Origin: Cyathus striatus | Taxonomy: Eukaryota > Basidiomycota > Agaricomycetes > Agaricales > Nidulariaceae | DNA length: 64,000 bases | Assembly: GCA_025738555.1 (NCBI GenBank) | Contig: JAOVFP010000003.1 | Span: forward strand, 1,054,001-1,118,000 | Direction: 5' to 3' | Shown here: in pieces, positions 33,420 to 44,420 of the stretch | How positions within the stretch are numbered: the stretch's first letter is position 1 | How the letters are laid out: each line of letters begins with the position of its first letter | Position numbers and translations under genes: made by a program | The notes under the pieces: generated by a model | Databases searched by the model: none | Seen by the model: only the letters and a program-made list of their open reading frames with translations | Told to the model about the DNA's origin: nothing

Positions 33420-34367
33420 ATGTCCGAAGACGAATAGCAACGACTAGTGAGTCCTACATTTTTCAAGGATATGTGTTGTTCACAATAGTAATGTGTAGCA
33501 CTGGGGTTCGATTTTCGTCCTCACAATCAAAAATCTCCTCAGAAACTCTCAAGGGGAACCAGTCCCGATCTCAATGCAACGCTCTACAGCATTTGAAGAA
33601 GACAGAAAAATCTCACTCGTACCACTCGAACCGGTTGAAGGATCAACCAAGTACGAGTTTGAAGTTTCCGTAACGGACCAAATCCATTATCGGATACGGG
33701 AGGTGTCGCACTGTATATGCAATCACGCTAGAATCGATCTGGGAATCCACCAATCTCGACGCAGAAGCAATAGACTACCCAGGCATGGAGTATCTTCCGC
33801 CACTTGTACTGAAAGTAGCGGACGGGGCCGCCACAACCTACTTAGATTTAGGAAGGGAGATTATTAACGATGAAATAGCATTGAGTACTCTCCATAGCAT
33901 TTCTATATCTCGATTCCATGGATGGTTCAACATTCATCTGGATAAAGACACATGGCTCCCAGGTATGAAATCCAGTGAAAGCGAAAAGCCTATATTATCC
34001 GTTATGGTACTGGAACGTTTGAGTGACCAAATAACTCTGAAAGAATCTGACTATGACTTTTAGGTTATTTCTTTGATAAATTGTATGTTACAGCTGTTAA
34101 AAGACGCTTTTTAACAGTGAAGATATTTGCGATGTAGTGAGAGAGGTGGGAATGGAATGTGTATCGTACCGAGATCTCCGTTGCCAAGACGTATTCCGGG
34201 CACCAAAATCCCCTCCTGGATATCTTGGTGGTTTATGTTGCGCCCATCGTCGGATACATAAGTATCGTGTTATCGGTTTCGAACAGGCTAAGAAGATTTA
34301 TAACATGGAGAAGCATAAAATTACCGCTTACAATGTTACGCAGGTTGTAATGATGTATAGACCGTAA
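33420..34367 (+). pseudogene. Broken kinase-like gene (relative of 14751-15906)
   Basis: The ATG at 33420 starts Met-Ser-Glu-Asp-Glu and then hits TAG at 33435, where the partial copy at 63966 reads a sense codon. Downstream blocks match the intact gene: Gly-Glu-Pro-Val-Pro-Ile-Ser-Met-Gln-Arg at about 33550; Phe-Glu-Val-Ser-Val-Thr-Asp; after a frame change, Leu-Pro-Pro-Leu-Val-Leu-Lys-Val with the candidate lysine; Phe-His-Gly-Trp-Phe-Asn; and Val-Leu-Glu-Arg-Leu. The catalytic-loop equivalent is Tyr-Arg-Asp-Leu-Arg-Cys-Gln-Asp, lacking the usual His and Asn, and Asp-Phe-Glu is changed to Gly-Phe-Glu. The glycine-rich loop is disrupted around 33690. It is a decayed paralog. Confidence 0.7.
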
Positions 34368-34960
34368 ATAACGTAGTATCTTGGTCACCCGTATAAAGGG
34401 ATGTGAATATCGCGTTATCAATATACGTCTTTTATGTGATTTCCCTTCCAATTCTCAAACGAAAAGAACAACTCACCGATAACAATAGTTAAACGAGCAT
34501 AGTGGCGTGATTAGTTTGATTTCGTTCATGTGAGAGAATCGCCGCGGGAGGGAGGTGGGTCTTTAGTAAAGAAGAAAGAAATAAGAGAGAGAAGAGAGAG
34601 AGGAAGGGGGGGAACAGGACGATAGGAGGACGAGAGAACAAGCTGGGGAAAGAAAGGGAGTAAAGGTACCGCTGTTTGAAGAGGAGTCGAGCTGGAGCTA
34701 GTAGCGTTAAGTGGTACTTAAAGTTTAAATGTGGAAGATGGCTGCAACGATCTAGATAGCAAGCAGGATATGATATTATGAAGTCTTAGAGTAAGGAACA
34801 AATCATAACATTGAATGTGGGTGGCGGATGCGAAGCATAGATGATAAATGGCTGAAGATAATAACCAAGACAGGACAGCGTACCTTCATGACATCCACAT
34901 AAAAAGTTATACAACATCTATGACAGAACAATGTCATCTACACACAACACCGTCAGTGCC
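34368..34960. other. Intergenic with purine-rich tract
   Basis: A long purine-only stretch (about 34550-34680: gaagaaagaaataagagagag, gaaggggggg) dominates. No gene is supported. A minus-strand exon ending in a donor near 34880 (RC of cgtacctt) could belong to the duplicated block that follows. Confidence 0.35.
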
Positions 34961-35395
34961 GCACTCTCCTTCAACTGGATATTTCCCTCGTTGTAACGCA
35001 CAGCTTCTTCAATGGCCTGCTCCTGGGGGATCGCATACGTGGAGTTGTTCTATCAGTCTGGCTGGGGCCGAGCGGTTGATTATAGGCATACGTTGGTCTT
35101 CCACTTGGGCACGGGCCCCGCGGTGGGCTGAATGAGAAGCTACGTCGAGGTGCGAAAGGCTGCAAGCGGCCTCACGACCTTGGCGCACTGGTTTGGACTG
35201 CTCTGCACATTTAGAGGGTTATACAGAGGGTTAGTAAGAATGGAGTCCAAGGGTACTGGGAGAAATAGCGCGCGCTACGTGCTAATACTATGGAGAAAAG
35301 CAAGGGTGGTGGTGTCGGATCATTGTGGTGGATGGCGATGATGGCGTGCTCGATGTTTGTCCTGAGACTCGATAGCAAATAATTCATACCTTCTC
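34961..35395 (-). repeat. Duplicated block with a possible pogo-type HTH exon (copy 1)
   Basis: About 430 bp are repeated at 41127-41540 in the same orientation, at roughly 90 percent identity by eye. On the minus strand, after a possible acceptor CTGATAG, both copies encode Glu-Gln-Ala-Ile-Glu-Glu-Ala-Val-Arg-Tyr-Asn-Glu-Gly-Asn-Ile. This resembles the first helices of the HTH-psq domain of pogo-like transposases. In this copy the frame continues Gln-Leu-Lys-Glu-Ser-Ala-Ala, also HTH-like, then ends. It is probably a fragment of a dispersed transposon or captured domain. Confidence 0.4.
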
Positions 35396-35519
35396 ACGCT
35401 CATGCCATGCCGCTTTGCTTTGGGCCGCATTCGCCATTGCATTTTGCCTAGCTTGACTCATGCCCCCTGATAATAACATTTCAGAAATCGTAAATTAACT
35501 ACAAAATTAGAGACAAATT

Positions 35520-35640
35520 ACTGGATCCCAGCACATATAGCCTGGTAATAGCGGTGAGACCGCGTACTGGTATGGAAAACAGGAACGAGGTCACATGATA
35601 TTGGTGAAAACTTACAAAAGCTCGCCGCCCAACCAGTAAC
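35520..35640 (+). promoter_or_regulatory. Duplicated promoter-like block (decayed TATA)
   Basis: The sequence actggatcccagcacat through aagctcgccgcccaacca recurs at 51350-51475, where it contains a clean TATAAAAG. Here the corresponding word reads TACAAAAG. In both places a start codon follows within about 50 bp, but the downstream coding sequences differ. This is a promoter copied in front of two unrelated first exons. Confidence 0.5.
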
Positions 35641-35673
35641 ACGCGCTTTCAAACTGATCCCACATCATGCATC

Positions 35674-36097
35674 ATGGCCGAATATTTTGGACGAGTGGTA
35701 TGTTTAAAAATTTACATGTATTCTATTCTATGTCTAATAATTTAGGAATGGGTGCTATCACAGTCACATCTATTAAAATCTCGTTACAAATGCCGAAGGC
35801 GAACCAGTTCCACTGTCTATGCCACGCAACGAAGGCATCGAAATTGACGGAGAAGCCGTCCCTGCAGACATTCAGCCGCGACCAGATATAAAACTATTAG
35901 AAATCTGTGTTTCAGTCAAGGACGTACTTGGAGAAGGAAGCACCGGCGTTGTATTCGAAATCAAACCTATGTTTGTCTGGGATTACACTAATATGGATAC
36001 TGAGTCAGTAAAGGCACCTGGAAACACGTACCTCCTACTACTTGTAATGAAAGTGAACGACGGGAGAAGTCTCGAAAGTATGGCGAAGGACAAATGA
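35674..36097 (+). pseudogene. Truncated kinase-like gene (N-lobe only)
   Basis: A first exon at 35674 (Met-Ala-Glu-Tyr-Phe-Gly-Arg) is followed by an intron ending TTTAG near 35744. The next exon aligns with the intact kinase-like gene only if one frame change is allowed near 35785, after which Gly-Glu-Pro-Val-Pro-Leu-Ser-Met matches. Then come Glu-Ile-Cys-Val-Ser-Val-Lys-Asp-Val-Leu-Gly-Glu-Gly-Ser-Thr-Gly-Val-Val-Phe (glycine-rich loop) and Val-Met-Lys-Val (lysine). The frame stops at 36097. No catalytic loop or Asp-Phe-Glu follows, so the C-lobe is missing. It is non-functional. Confidence 0.68.
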
Positions 36098-36229
36098 GGC
36101 GCAGGGCAGTGGCTTGATTATACACTGATATACACTTACCTGGTGTTCGTCCTCCCCTCTTTTCTCCTTTAATTACAATCTAACGAACACTGTTTGTTAG
36201 CGACCTTACAGTCCGCAGCCCGGATACCG

Positions 36230-36520
36230 GGCGTCCCCCCGGCCCGTGCTCTGTATGCCGTCTCCCGCCGCGCGACACGCTCATACGCGCGCTATTTACA
36301 CAGGTCCGAGGGCGGCCAATTGTTGAGCTGCGAGAAGCTCTCATGGGCATGTTGTCGCTCGTCGGAGTGACCGCTAACGAGTTCCGTGCGTGAGTCAATT
36401 CGGGGACCGGGTCAATACCTCCAGTGGTGGTGCTTGTGCAAGCGAATGGGAATACATGGTCCCGCCATGCACGAAGGAAGAAGAAAGTGCACTGGGTGAA
36501 AACACCCGCGAGGAGCTTTC
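36230..36520 (+). pseudogene. Unidentified coding fragment with one in-frame stop
   Basis: A GC-rich stretch in one plus-strand frame reads Arg-Gly-Arg-Pro-Ile-Val-Glu-Leu-Arg-Glu-Ala-Leu-Met-Gly-Met-Leu and then Gly-Val-Thr-Ala-Asn-Glu-Phe-Arg-Ala, then TGA. It resumes with Gly-Thr-Gly-Ser-Ile-Pro-Pro-Val-Val-Val-Leu-Val-Gln and a basic Arg-Arg-Lys-Lys-Lys run. The composition and codon pattern differ from the AT-rich flanks and suggest real coding sequence. I do not recognise the family. It follows the truncated kinase-like gene on the same strand, so it may be part of a shuffled segment. Confidence 0.35.
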
Positions 36521-37440
36521 CTCTACATCTCTCGACAAGCCTTTATCTCCACCCCAGCCCTTGTAGAAACATCCCCAACTCTGGGATACAGCATACGACG
36601 CCTGGATTGCATTCCTGAAGATGGTGTGACTGCCAGTGGTGATGGGGAAGGGGAAGGGGAAGCGGCTGTTCCTGCTCTTGTGGTATAGTGGATATACGAT
36701 CGCGGGAGGGCACAGTTTGAGAGCTTCGTTGGGCATGTTGTGAGTAAGCTTCTGGGAACTTTGGGGTGAGTGTTCGATTGGGGTGGTGGTGACTTTGGAG
36801 AGATGAGAGAGTTTCTTTTATGATATGTGGCGAATGCGACGATGATCTTCGTGATATGCCTACGCTTTGTCATCATCGTCTTCGTATTCAGGATAATGTT
36901 CTTTCTGGCAGCGTTTCTCGTTGCTCAAATGTTGATATGCATGTTAAATCGTTGTGCAGGTTGTACACCATGGACATTCTACTGCATCCATACAAGTCCG
37001 TATGGGCAATAAATACCCCGTCAGCTTCTGGTATAGATCATCTAAATCAGGTTATTTGGTTGATTTGTAGACACTACAGTCTTCATTACTGCAAAATTGG
37101 TCTAATCACTTAAATCTGCTTTCACCAAGGTATACACGTTGTCTTCTCACTTTTTTCATCTATAAAACTATAATTACTTTTCTACTTGACGTATGATGGT
37201 AACTTGGTAGTGGGCCGTGCCGCTTGCCGGCCCTATTTCTTTATATCGTATTACGCCAACGATCAAATGAATACCATCATATTTCTATTTCGGCCCGACT
37301 CTGGGCGTCTCGGATTTACAAGCGAGAGGCTACTTAAAGCACCATGACACGGTACAGCATTTGACAACACAGCCTCCACAGCATACATATATCGAAGCCC
37401 CAGTTATCTCGCACTTCATTTATTTCCTCCTTCTGGAAAG
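36521..37440. other. Mostly intergenic; promoter of copy C at the end
   Basis: A 97-codon frame at 36820-37113 has Cys-x-x-Cys near its start but no recognised domain. From about 37250 (acgccaacgatcaaatgaat...) the sequence matches the upstream regions of copies A and B (gggcgtctcgga, gaggctacttaaagca, cagcatacatatatcg) up to the ATG at 37441. Confidence 0.4.
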
Positions 37441-40004
37441 ATGTTCAACGCAGCTGCGAACTTCGTGATACAGAATGGAGTATTCATCGAAATGAGGGAC
37501 AATGCCAAGTTGTGTGAGCAGTCTTATTGACATCCAGTAATCACTGGCTCATCTTAAGCGCTAGATGCTAAGAAGCTACTAAATCCTGCCAGAGACACTC
37601 AATTGTCGAACGTAAGCACTTAGCATTCACGCCAGAACTCCAACCCTTACTCTGCTCTTATCAAGTACCGGCGTATTCGAAAGGGAGACATTCACTTGCA
37701 GGAACAAATATGGAGTATCGATAACTATGGAACGATCGCAAATGTCTGGGATGAGTATGTGGTGGAAGTATCAAGAGAAAGCAAGAGTAAGGTAGCACGA
37801 ATATATCAGGGACGAGATGCATATGCTGTAAGACGATGATTGACTATTACCTTACACGTTACTGAATTTGCCGTAGCTGTTTAAAAAGGAGCTGGAAGTT
37901 CTTTCTAAACTGTGGTATGTCGCATAATATGTGTATTAGATTCCAAAAGTTACAGATATTATTCAAGGCATCCCAGCATTCGTCAAATATTTGGCGTGTA
38001 TGAATCAAATGGTGTCTTCGGCTTTATATATCATGATGATGGTATTAGTACACTTTTAAGCTCTGATACGAGCCGCTCGCCTGACGCTATTATAGGTATG
38101 CGCAGAAGATATGGGGAATACGTGCCTTATTTAAACACATTACAGCGCGCTGCCTTTTCTATCAAATATGTGAGTCCATGTTGCTCACCACAAAAACAAT
38201 CTAAATAGCGATGCTCAGACATTAGATTACGTGGTAAGGAACCTGTACACCAATATTCTAAATGTCTTCTCAATGCACCACCTATCAGGATACGATTTCC
38301 TACTTAGAACAACAAATTAGCCGACATCTACGAAACTATACCTGCCATGGAGAACTTCATGAAACGCTAATTCAAAGTGCACAAAATTATAGTTACGTCA
38401 TGGACATTTATGTGGATCCATATGGCAGGCTTAATACAGTGCTGTCCGTAAGTAATCTTTTCAGTACGAGTATTCCTATAATTTTATCTTTTCATGCCTT
38501 AGGTGCTTGAACACGATAGCGGTCCCGCGGCATCTTATGATGGCGTTACATGCAATATAATAACACAGACATCAGACATTTCATGGGATAGACAGAGAAT
38601 ACTAAGGCCACAGCTATCTAAAGTCAATTTGGAATTGATCCGGCCAATACTTAATAACGCAGGGATCAATATGAAATCTCACCACGAGACAAAGAGAATG
38701 ATATCTGCATGGCATAGTGCATCATTAGCAATAAAGAAAAAGATATCTTTCACCTCGAGGCACAATAGTGTATATCTACTGGGACATCCTGTTATAATGT
38801 GGCGTTCTGTTCCAGAGCTGGACAAAGTTGATGATGTAATCTACATATCTGACCATTCAGGAGGGAGCTGTAAACGAGATGTCAAAACAGAGACCTTGTG
38901 GCGGATTGGTGACAACATATATCACAGTTTTCACTCTCGTGCTGTGTGTGAGAGAGAATTCACACGGTGAGTATGAGGTTCATTTTTGTGTTTATTTATT
39001 CTTATCTCCTATATTCTTTAGTTTCCAATTAAACGTAGAAAAGCTCATCTCAAATAGTATGGATCACATGTGGAGTTCACTTGTGGGAAGATGCAGAATA
39101 TCCGACGACTCGTGTTATAGCCAGTGGCTTTCTCAAGCTTCTCAAGTATTAAGAAATTGTGGGCTAGGTAGCCACAATGATCAAGTCAATATAGGCATAG
39201 GTAATAACTCTTGTAGTATTTTTTTTACAGTTTAAGTTGACATTAAACAGTATCACATGTATATATTACCATCCAGATCGATATCTTTCTCCGACCTCTA
39301 ATGCGACACTTGAAAAGGAGCACAAATTCAGAAATTTATGTATTTGTTTCAAACCCCAAGGTCGATGAAGTCACTGGGGACGTGTCTTTACCTGACGTGT
39401 ACTGGTCATTGGATAATTCAGGGGTCCAGACACTCTCAGAAATCTCGGCCGCCACCAAAGGACTTCATATTGTCAACATGTTCATGGTTCCGTACATTTC
39501 CTATTGGGATAAATATTACTATGAAGCCATGCCTGACCTTTATACTGCATGTGGTATAACATTATCTGACATGTGCAAATTACTTGGACTTTCGGAATTG
39601 AAGCTGAGAAAACCAGGTTCGCTTTACTATTTTAGTTGAATGATATTTGGACTTATAAATACTATGCAGTGAAATTATCTCAATGTAGTTTATATATGGA
39701 AGATTTAGATGTCAATTATTTGAGTATAAAGAAGAGAAGGAAACGTTTAATCACAGTGGAAGAAGCTGCTATTCCTGACAAGCACTACTATTCGGAGAGA
39801 GACATAGTGTCACTGTCTTGGATTGGTATAACTAGCTTGGAAGATTGCAATCGAATAAACGGTACTCCGTATTCCACAATTGTTGCGCAGAGGAAATTCA
39901 TGAAAAATTCCCTTTATGCGTTCAAACATTTTGAAAATACAATCCCAGAAGACTTTTTGCCATTGCCAGTGGATGTAGATGATGGCTATATAGATACTCT
40001 GTAA
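37441..40004 (+). CDS. Pseudokinase-like protein with YWSLD-x-SG module (copy C)
   Basis: This is the closest paralog of copy A, near-identical in many exons and even in introns. Exon 1 (Phe-Asn-Ala-Ala-Ala-Asn-Phe-Val-Ile) starts at 37441. Recognisable exons give Asp-Glu-Tyr-Val-Val-Glu-Val, Gln-Gly-Arg-Asp-Ala-Tyr-Ala, His-Pro-Ser-Ile-Arg-Gln-Ile-Phe-Gly, Gly-Met-Arg-Arg-Arg-Tyr, Asp-Ile-Tyr-Val-Asp-Pro-Tyr-Gly-Arg-Leu, the large exon at about 38500-38970, and Val-Tyr-Trp-Ser-Leu-Asp-Asn-Ser-Gly-Val-Gln near 39400. The last exon ends at 40004. Copies A and C share sequence before and after the gene, so a segment of at least 2.8 kb was duplicated. I saw no disabling change. Function is unknown; the kinase-like N-lobe lacks visible catalytic motifs. 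Confidence 0.7.
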
Positions 40005-41126
40005 AAACGATACTACGGTTTTGTTTATCAACGAGATTCGTTCAGTGGCTGGTAGTGTATTGCTTTAAGATTATGTCACTTTGACGAGCTACAGGTTGTC
40101 CTACGTTATTTAAGAGTCTGAGTCCATAATTCAATAATTACATACTTCAAGGAAAAAATCCGCTTTTCACACTACACGCACAGTGCATCGCGAGAGTCCC
40201 TATTGAGTCTCGCACACGTCAAGACACATCTCCAACGCATTGTCGCACGATGCAACGCCGACAGCCAGATGCTAGCAATATTTGGAAAAGCTCACGAGGT
40301 TCAACGAATGAAAAGATTCCAAATGAGAAGTTTGGAGTCAATTTCTGTCCGTGTCTCAGTTTGAATGAAAAGAGAGGAAAATTATGAGAAGCGAAAAAAG
40401 AGAAGTGTCAAAGAACACAAAAAATCAAGAGAACGAGAGAAAGAGTGAAGAGCAAGGCGGAAAAGGCAATGTTGAGTAAGAACGTCAGACGAGGATGTAT
40501 GCCTGAGGGGGGTAACAAAGGGCTCAAAGAAGAAAAGATGTGGTAGAAAAACATGGGGGTATGAAACTAGGGGAGAAGGAAAGGAAAGTAAGAGGCACCA
40601 GGGGAGTTACGGAGAGAAGGTATAGGTCCACGGAAGTGTAGTATAACGTAACAAGGAGAAATATTCCAAGTGCATATGGTAGATGGCAAAACGGCAAACA
40701 TAGGTCAGCGTACCTTAGTAACATACACACTAAAGGGGTACTCAGCCCCTCTCGGGGACGCCCTTCATATATAATCTCAATGAACACCAAAACGCTAAGA
40801 TAGCAAAGAAACGTGTCATCAGGACGACTCCACAGCAAATCGTTCATAAGCCATCATGAGGAACATCCCGTTTCCTTCAATCGTATCGCACGTAAGCCTG
40901 TGTGACCCAGCGTGATTCGTGGTTCCTGCGGTTGAAGGTTATGCGCTTGGGATAGTGCACTTTAAGAGTCAGGAGGAAAGCAGCACTGAGGAGACGAAAT
41001 CGCTTGTGGGGATAGTTAGTGCGAGGAAAGGAAGGTGAGTGGAGAAAAGGTACCTATGAAACGATAGTTTGTCTTGTGACAGTAGCCACCTACGCGGAAT
41101 AGTTTCATATGTAGGTCCCTAAAGGA
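40005..41126. other. Intergenic, partly repeated
   Basis: The first 90 bp match the region after copy A. A purine-rich tract lies at about 40370-40640. From about 40975 to 41110 there is the repeat shared with 25940-26065. No gene is supported. Confidence 0.4.
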
Positions 41127-41540
41127 TATTTCCTTCGTTGTAACGCACAGCTTCTTCAATGGCCTGCTCCTAGAAGATCGCATACGTGGAGTTGTTCTAT
41201 CAGTCTGGCTGGGGCCGAGTGGTTGATCATAGGTATGTGTCGGTCTTCCACTTGGGCACGGACCCGCGGTGGGCCGGATGAGAAGCTACGTCGAGGTGCG
41301 AAAGGCTGCAAGCGGCCTCAAGACCTTGGGGCACTGGTTTGGACTGCTCTGCACACTTAGAGGGGTATACGGAGGGTTAGTAAGAATGGAGTGCAAGGGT
41401 ACTGGGAAAAGTAGTGCGCGCTGCGTGCTATGGAGAAAAGCAAGGGTGGTGGTGTCGGATCATCTTGGTGGATGGCGACGATGGCGTGCTCGATGTTTAT
41501 CTCGGGGCTCGATAGCAAATAATTCATTCCCACTACCTTT
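41127..41540 (-). repeat. Duplicated block with a possible pogo-type HTH exon (copy 2)
   Basis: Second copy of 34961-35395. The minus-strand HTH-like frame has a TAG just before Glu-Gln-Ala-Ile-Glu-Glu-Ala-Val in this copy. It ends next to the CTACC hairpin repeat (41529) and 130 bp before the large transposon, so it may have been carried by an older element. Confidence 0.4.
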
Positions 41541-41672
41541 TTAGGTAGTAGGGTTTATGTGGGTTGTTTGAAAACGCACTTTGCAGGCCGATCGCTCGGC
41601 ATTGCTTCGGATCAAAACCTGCTTTGTATGGTTAAAATTTTACCTGTGTTTGCGCCTACCTGGACTTACACA

Positions 41673-42195
41673 CACCTCAGACAGGACCAAATCGGATCAG
41701 GGTAAATATGGTACAACCCGATGTAGTTAACAATTAGAATATGTACAAAAATATGTCATTTGGCCGATTCATGTTCATATTTAGAAAATAATTATGAATC
41801 GGGCGTGTATCAAATCCATGAGCATTATTGAGAATATAACAATAAGACATATGTAGAATATCATACAAAAATCGGTTACCATACTGATGTATGAACAAAT
41901 CCTGAATCGGGGCATACATTTGTCCCTAGATCCTATCCAAATACTGATCCTAAGTGTGTCTCATGTCCCTATCTTATCACATATTCTGAATTTGCCCTTG
42001 AAACAGATCTCGAATTGGATCTTTTATCATATCCTCATTCCGATTTAGAATGTAGACAAAAATATGTTGCTCACCCCGATTCATGTACAGATTGTAAATA
42101 TGACAATTAGAAATATTGATTACCCACTCACAGGGCCACTCTCAGGCCACTCATATCAGCTCACAGGGCCGCTCACAGCCGCTCGCTACCCACTC
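41673..42195. repeat. Left long TIR of the 6.8 kb element
   Basis: Inverse of 47950-48485. It contains repeated CGATTCATG/GAATCGGG words (about 41765, 41798, 41905, 42078) that may be subterminal binding sites. Because both TIRs are alike, the same 61-codon chance frame appears in each, on opposite strands; it is not a gene. Confidence 0.8.
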
Positions 42196-42299
42196 TATTC
42201 CCACCATGTTCTCCACTCAATCCATTTACACATAAAATGTACCGTAGATACATGTTCGTTCGTATATAAACATTGCACTATTAATGTCAAGGTAGAGAA

Positions 42300-43740
42300 T
42301 GACCGATTAGTGAACGGATAGGAGATGTTGACCTCGGAGTTGAACGGGTAAGCCCAGTGAGTGAGCGTGATGCTAGAAGTGAGGAAGAAAGGGAAAGGAA
42401 TGAATGGGCCCATGAAAACGGAGAATGTAAAGGGAAAACATTCCCTTTTCCTGTAAATCCATAAAGACCGCCAGCGCAGATAAGAGGTGGGAGCGGAGCC
42501 TCTAGCACGATTAAGGAGACGGAGGCTCAGTAATAACGTCGGTAGCGCAGGTGGGAGAAACTGATGTGGGTAGCCGGCAGATACAAGAGATCAGGACTGT
42601 TTTCATGAATGAGGGGGGGGGGCATTGGCTGGATTAAGGTGTCGAAAATGCAACAGGACTTGCGAGCGACGTCAGATCATTGGTGGGGGGAGGGGTGGGA
42701 GGTGATATCACACATCGTCAGTATGAAGGAGCACTGGGGAGGGGGGAGAACAGGTCCATTTGCGAGGATGACAGATACAAGAGGTGTTGTTGAGGTAGAC
42801 CAAGAAGATGAAGGCAAATTCAGGACTTGCATGGAGTTGAGCTGGTGCAGGCGATGTGTCGAGGTCGATGAATGATACAGCGGTGGTGAAGGTGGGACGT
42901 GGTCCCTCCCCCGCTTCGAGTTTTGCAGGAGGCGGGAGCCAGCCCCTGCAAGGTACTGGTGGTAGTTTCCAGGGAGGTGGAGGGAATGGTGTTTTTACTC
43001 GTCTTGCGAGTTTTGCTTGAGCGGTACCAGTGGGCAGTTGCAACCATGGTTCGTGCTTGGGGTTCGCGTGCAGCTGTAACTACGATGGCTCAGGCTGTTT
43101 TGGAGTCTCGAGGCGGTATTCATGGCGGCTGGCAGTGCTGGTTGCTTGTGCTAGGACAGATGAGGAAGTAATGTGTGGGTGCGTGCTTGGCGTCTTATGG
43201 TTGTCTTCCCAGTGAGATAGATGGTTGGTGATGACTGCTGTCGAATCCTGCTTGAGCAGGGGACGGGACAACAGTGCGGGTGTGGGCCAGTGGAGTACGG
43301 CTGTTTATGACGCATGCTGCGAGCGGGGACTGGGGCAGATTGCTGGAGGCACGCAGAGACATGGAGTGTGTTGTTACTCGTCGTCGGACGAGGATGGGGT
43401 GTTGGTTCTAAGCCGTGTCGTTCGCTTGCGGAGGTGTTTCGTGCACCTGTTCTCTGGTTGTGTATCCATGGGGTTATCCTGCAGAGGTTCGACTGTTACA
43501 CACGATCGGCGTTCCGCGCCTTCAATGTGTCCCTTCTTGCGACGGGTGGTTTACCAGATGCGTTTTGCACAGCTAGTTCTCTGCTCTGCGTGTATTCCTG
43601 GAGTTGCCTTGTAGATGTTCAAGTCTCATTGCGAGCGCTCTTGGGTCGCCGGAGCGAATGGAGGGGAGGGGCTACTGGCGGGATCATGAAGATTGGTGCT
43701 CAATGGAAACGTCTGTAGCACGGGTGAGGAGAGGGGAGAC
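42300..43740. other. GC/purine-rich interior of the 6.8 kb element
   Basis: Minus-strand Pro/Ser-rich frames (for example 42708-43043) are open but low-complexity. They could be 3' exons of the repeated-exon gene that starts at 44672, or chance. Long runs of g (ggggggggg at about 42611) and gtg/gcg-rich sequence dominate. Nothing else is recognised. Confidence 0.35.
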
Positions 43741-44420
43741 TGGTGACTGGTGAATCGGGGGGATGAATGGGGCCACCCACACAAACGGGAGGTGCCGGCC
43801 GGGCTGAGGGGAGGGGGAAGGGGGACAGGGATTCACGGGAAACGTCAGCATTGCAGATGATCTAGATGAGGGGAAGTGGAGGGGGTATCTGCCATGCGTC
43901 GTCAGCACGTACAGAGACTGGGGGAGAGGGGGGGGGCAAATGGAGAGCAGATACATGTACGTTGAGTCCTCGCTTCCAAATCCAGCTATTCGTCGTCGTC
44001 GATTGGTGAGCGAGGCCGTTTGCATGAGTGGCAGGTGTGGCAGGGCTGGGGAAGTAGGGACTTGTGGGCAACGTCGGCATCGCGGATGATCTGGAGAAGT
44101 GGAGGTAGTATCTATCATTGTTGTCAGCACGCAGGGAGGTTGGGGAGGGGGGGGGGTGAATAAAGAGCGGATACACGTACGACGAGTCCTCGCTCCCAAA
44201 TCCAGCTATTCATTGTCGTTGAATGTTGAATGGGATGTTTGCACGAGTGGGAGGCGTTGGCTGGGGGGGGGGGAACAGGGACTTGTGAGCAACATTGACA
44301 TCACAGATGATCTGGAGGAGGGTAAGTGGAGGCGGCATCTATCATGCATAGTCAGCACGCACAGAGGTTGGGGGGGAGAGGGGAGGGGGGAGTGAATGAA
44401 GAGTGGATACACATACGACT
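43740..44420 (-). repeat. Three imperfect tandem repeats of about 220-236 bp, each holding an exon-like unit
   Basis: The block (ggatacaYgtacg, then cctcgctYccaaatccagctattc, then a g-run, then cagatgatctgg-agg and gtcagcacgYaYaga) repeats at about 43950, 44170 and 44405. On the minus strand each unit has a C-rich tract and CAG acceptor, a short open segment, and a GTAYRTGTATCC donor. The repeat therefore duplicates exon plus intron together. Confidence 0.6.

Noticed and set aside
34961..35140. Similarity of the duplicated block to PP4 exon 2 (agatagaacaactcca...atgcga)
   Set aside because: About 30 of 45 bases can be lined up, but only with gaps, and the reading frames disagree; the HTH-like frame explains the segment better. 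An alignment score would settle it.
36180..36398. Minus-strand 72-codon frame
   Set aside because: The plus-strand frame over the same bases has a better protein-like pattern; the minus frame is its shadow.
41734..41919. 61-codon frame seen again, inverted, at 48239-48424
   Set aside because: It is the same TIR sequence on both sides of the transposon; a non-coding inverted repeat explains the duplication.
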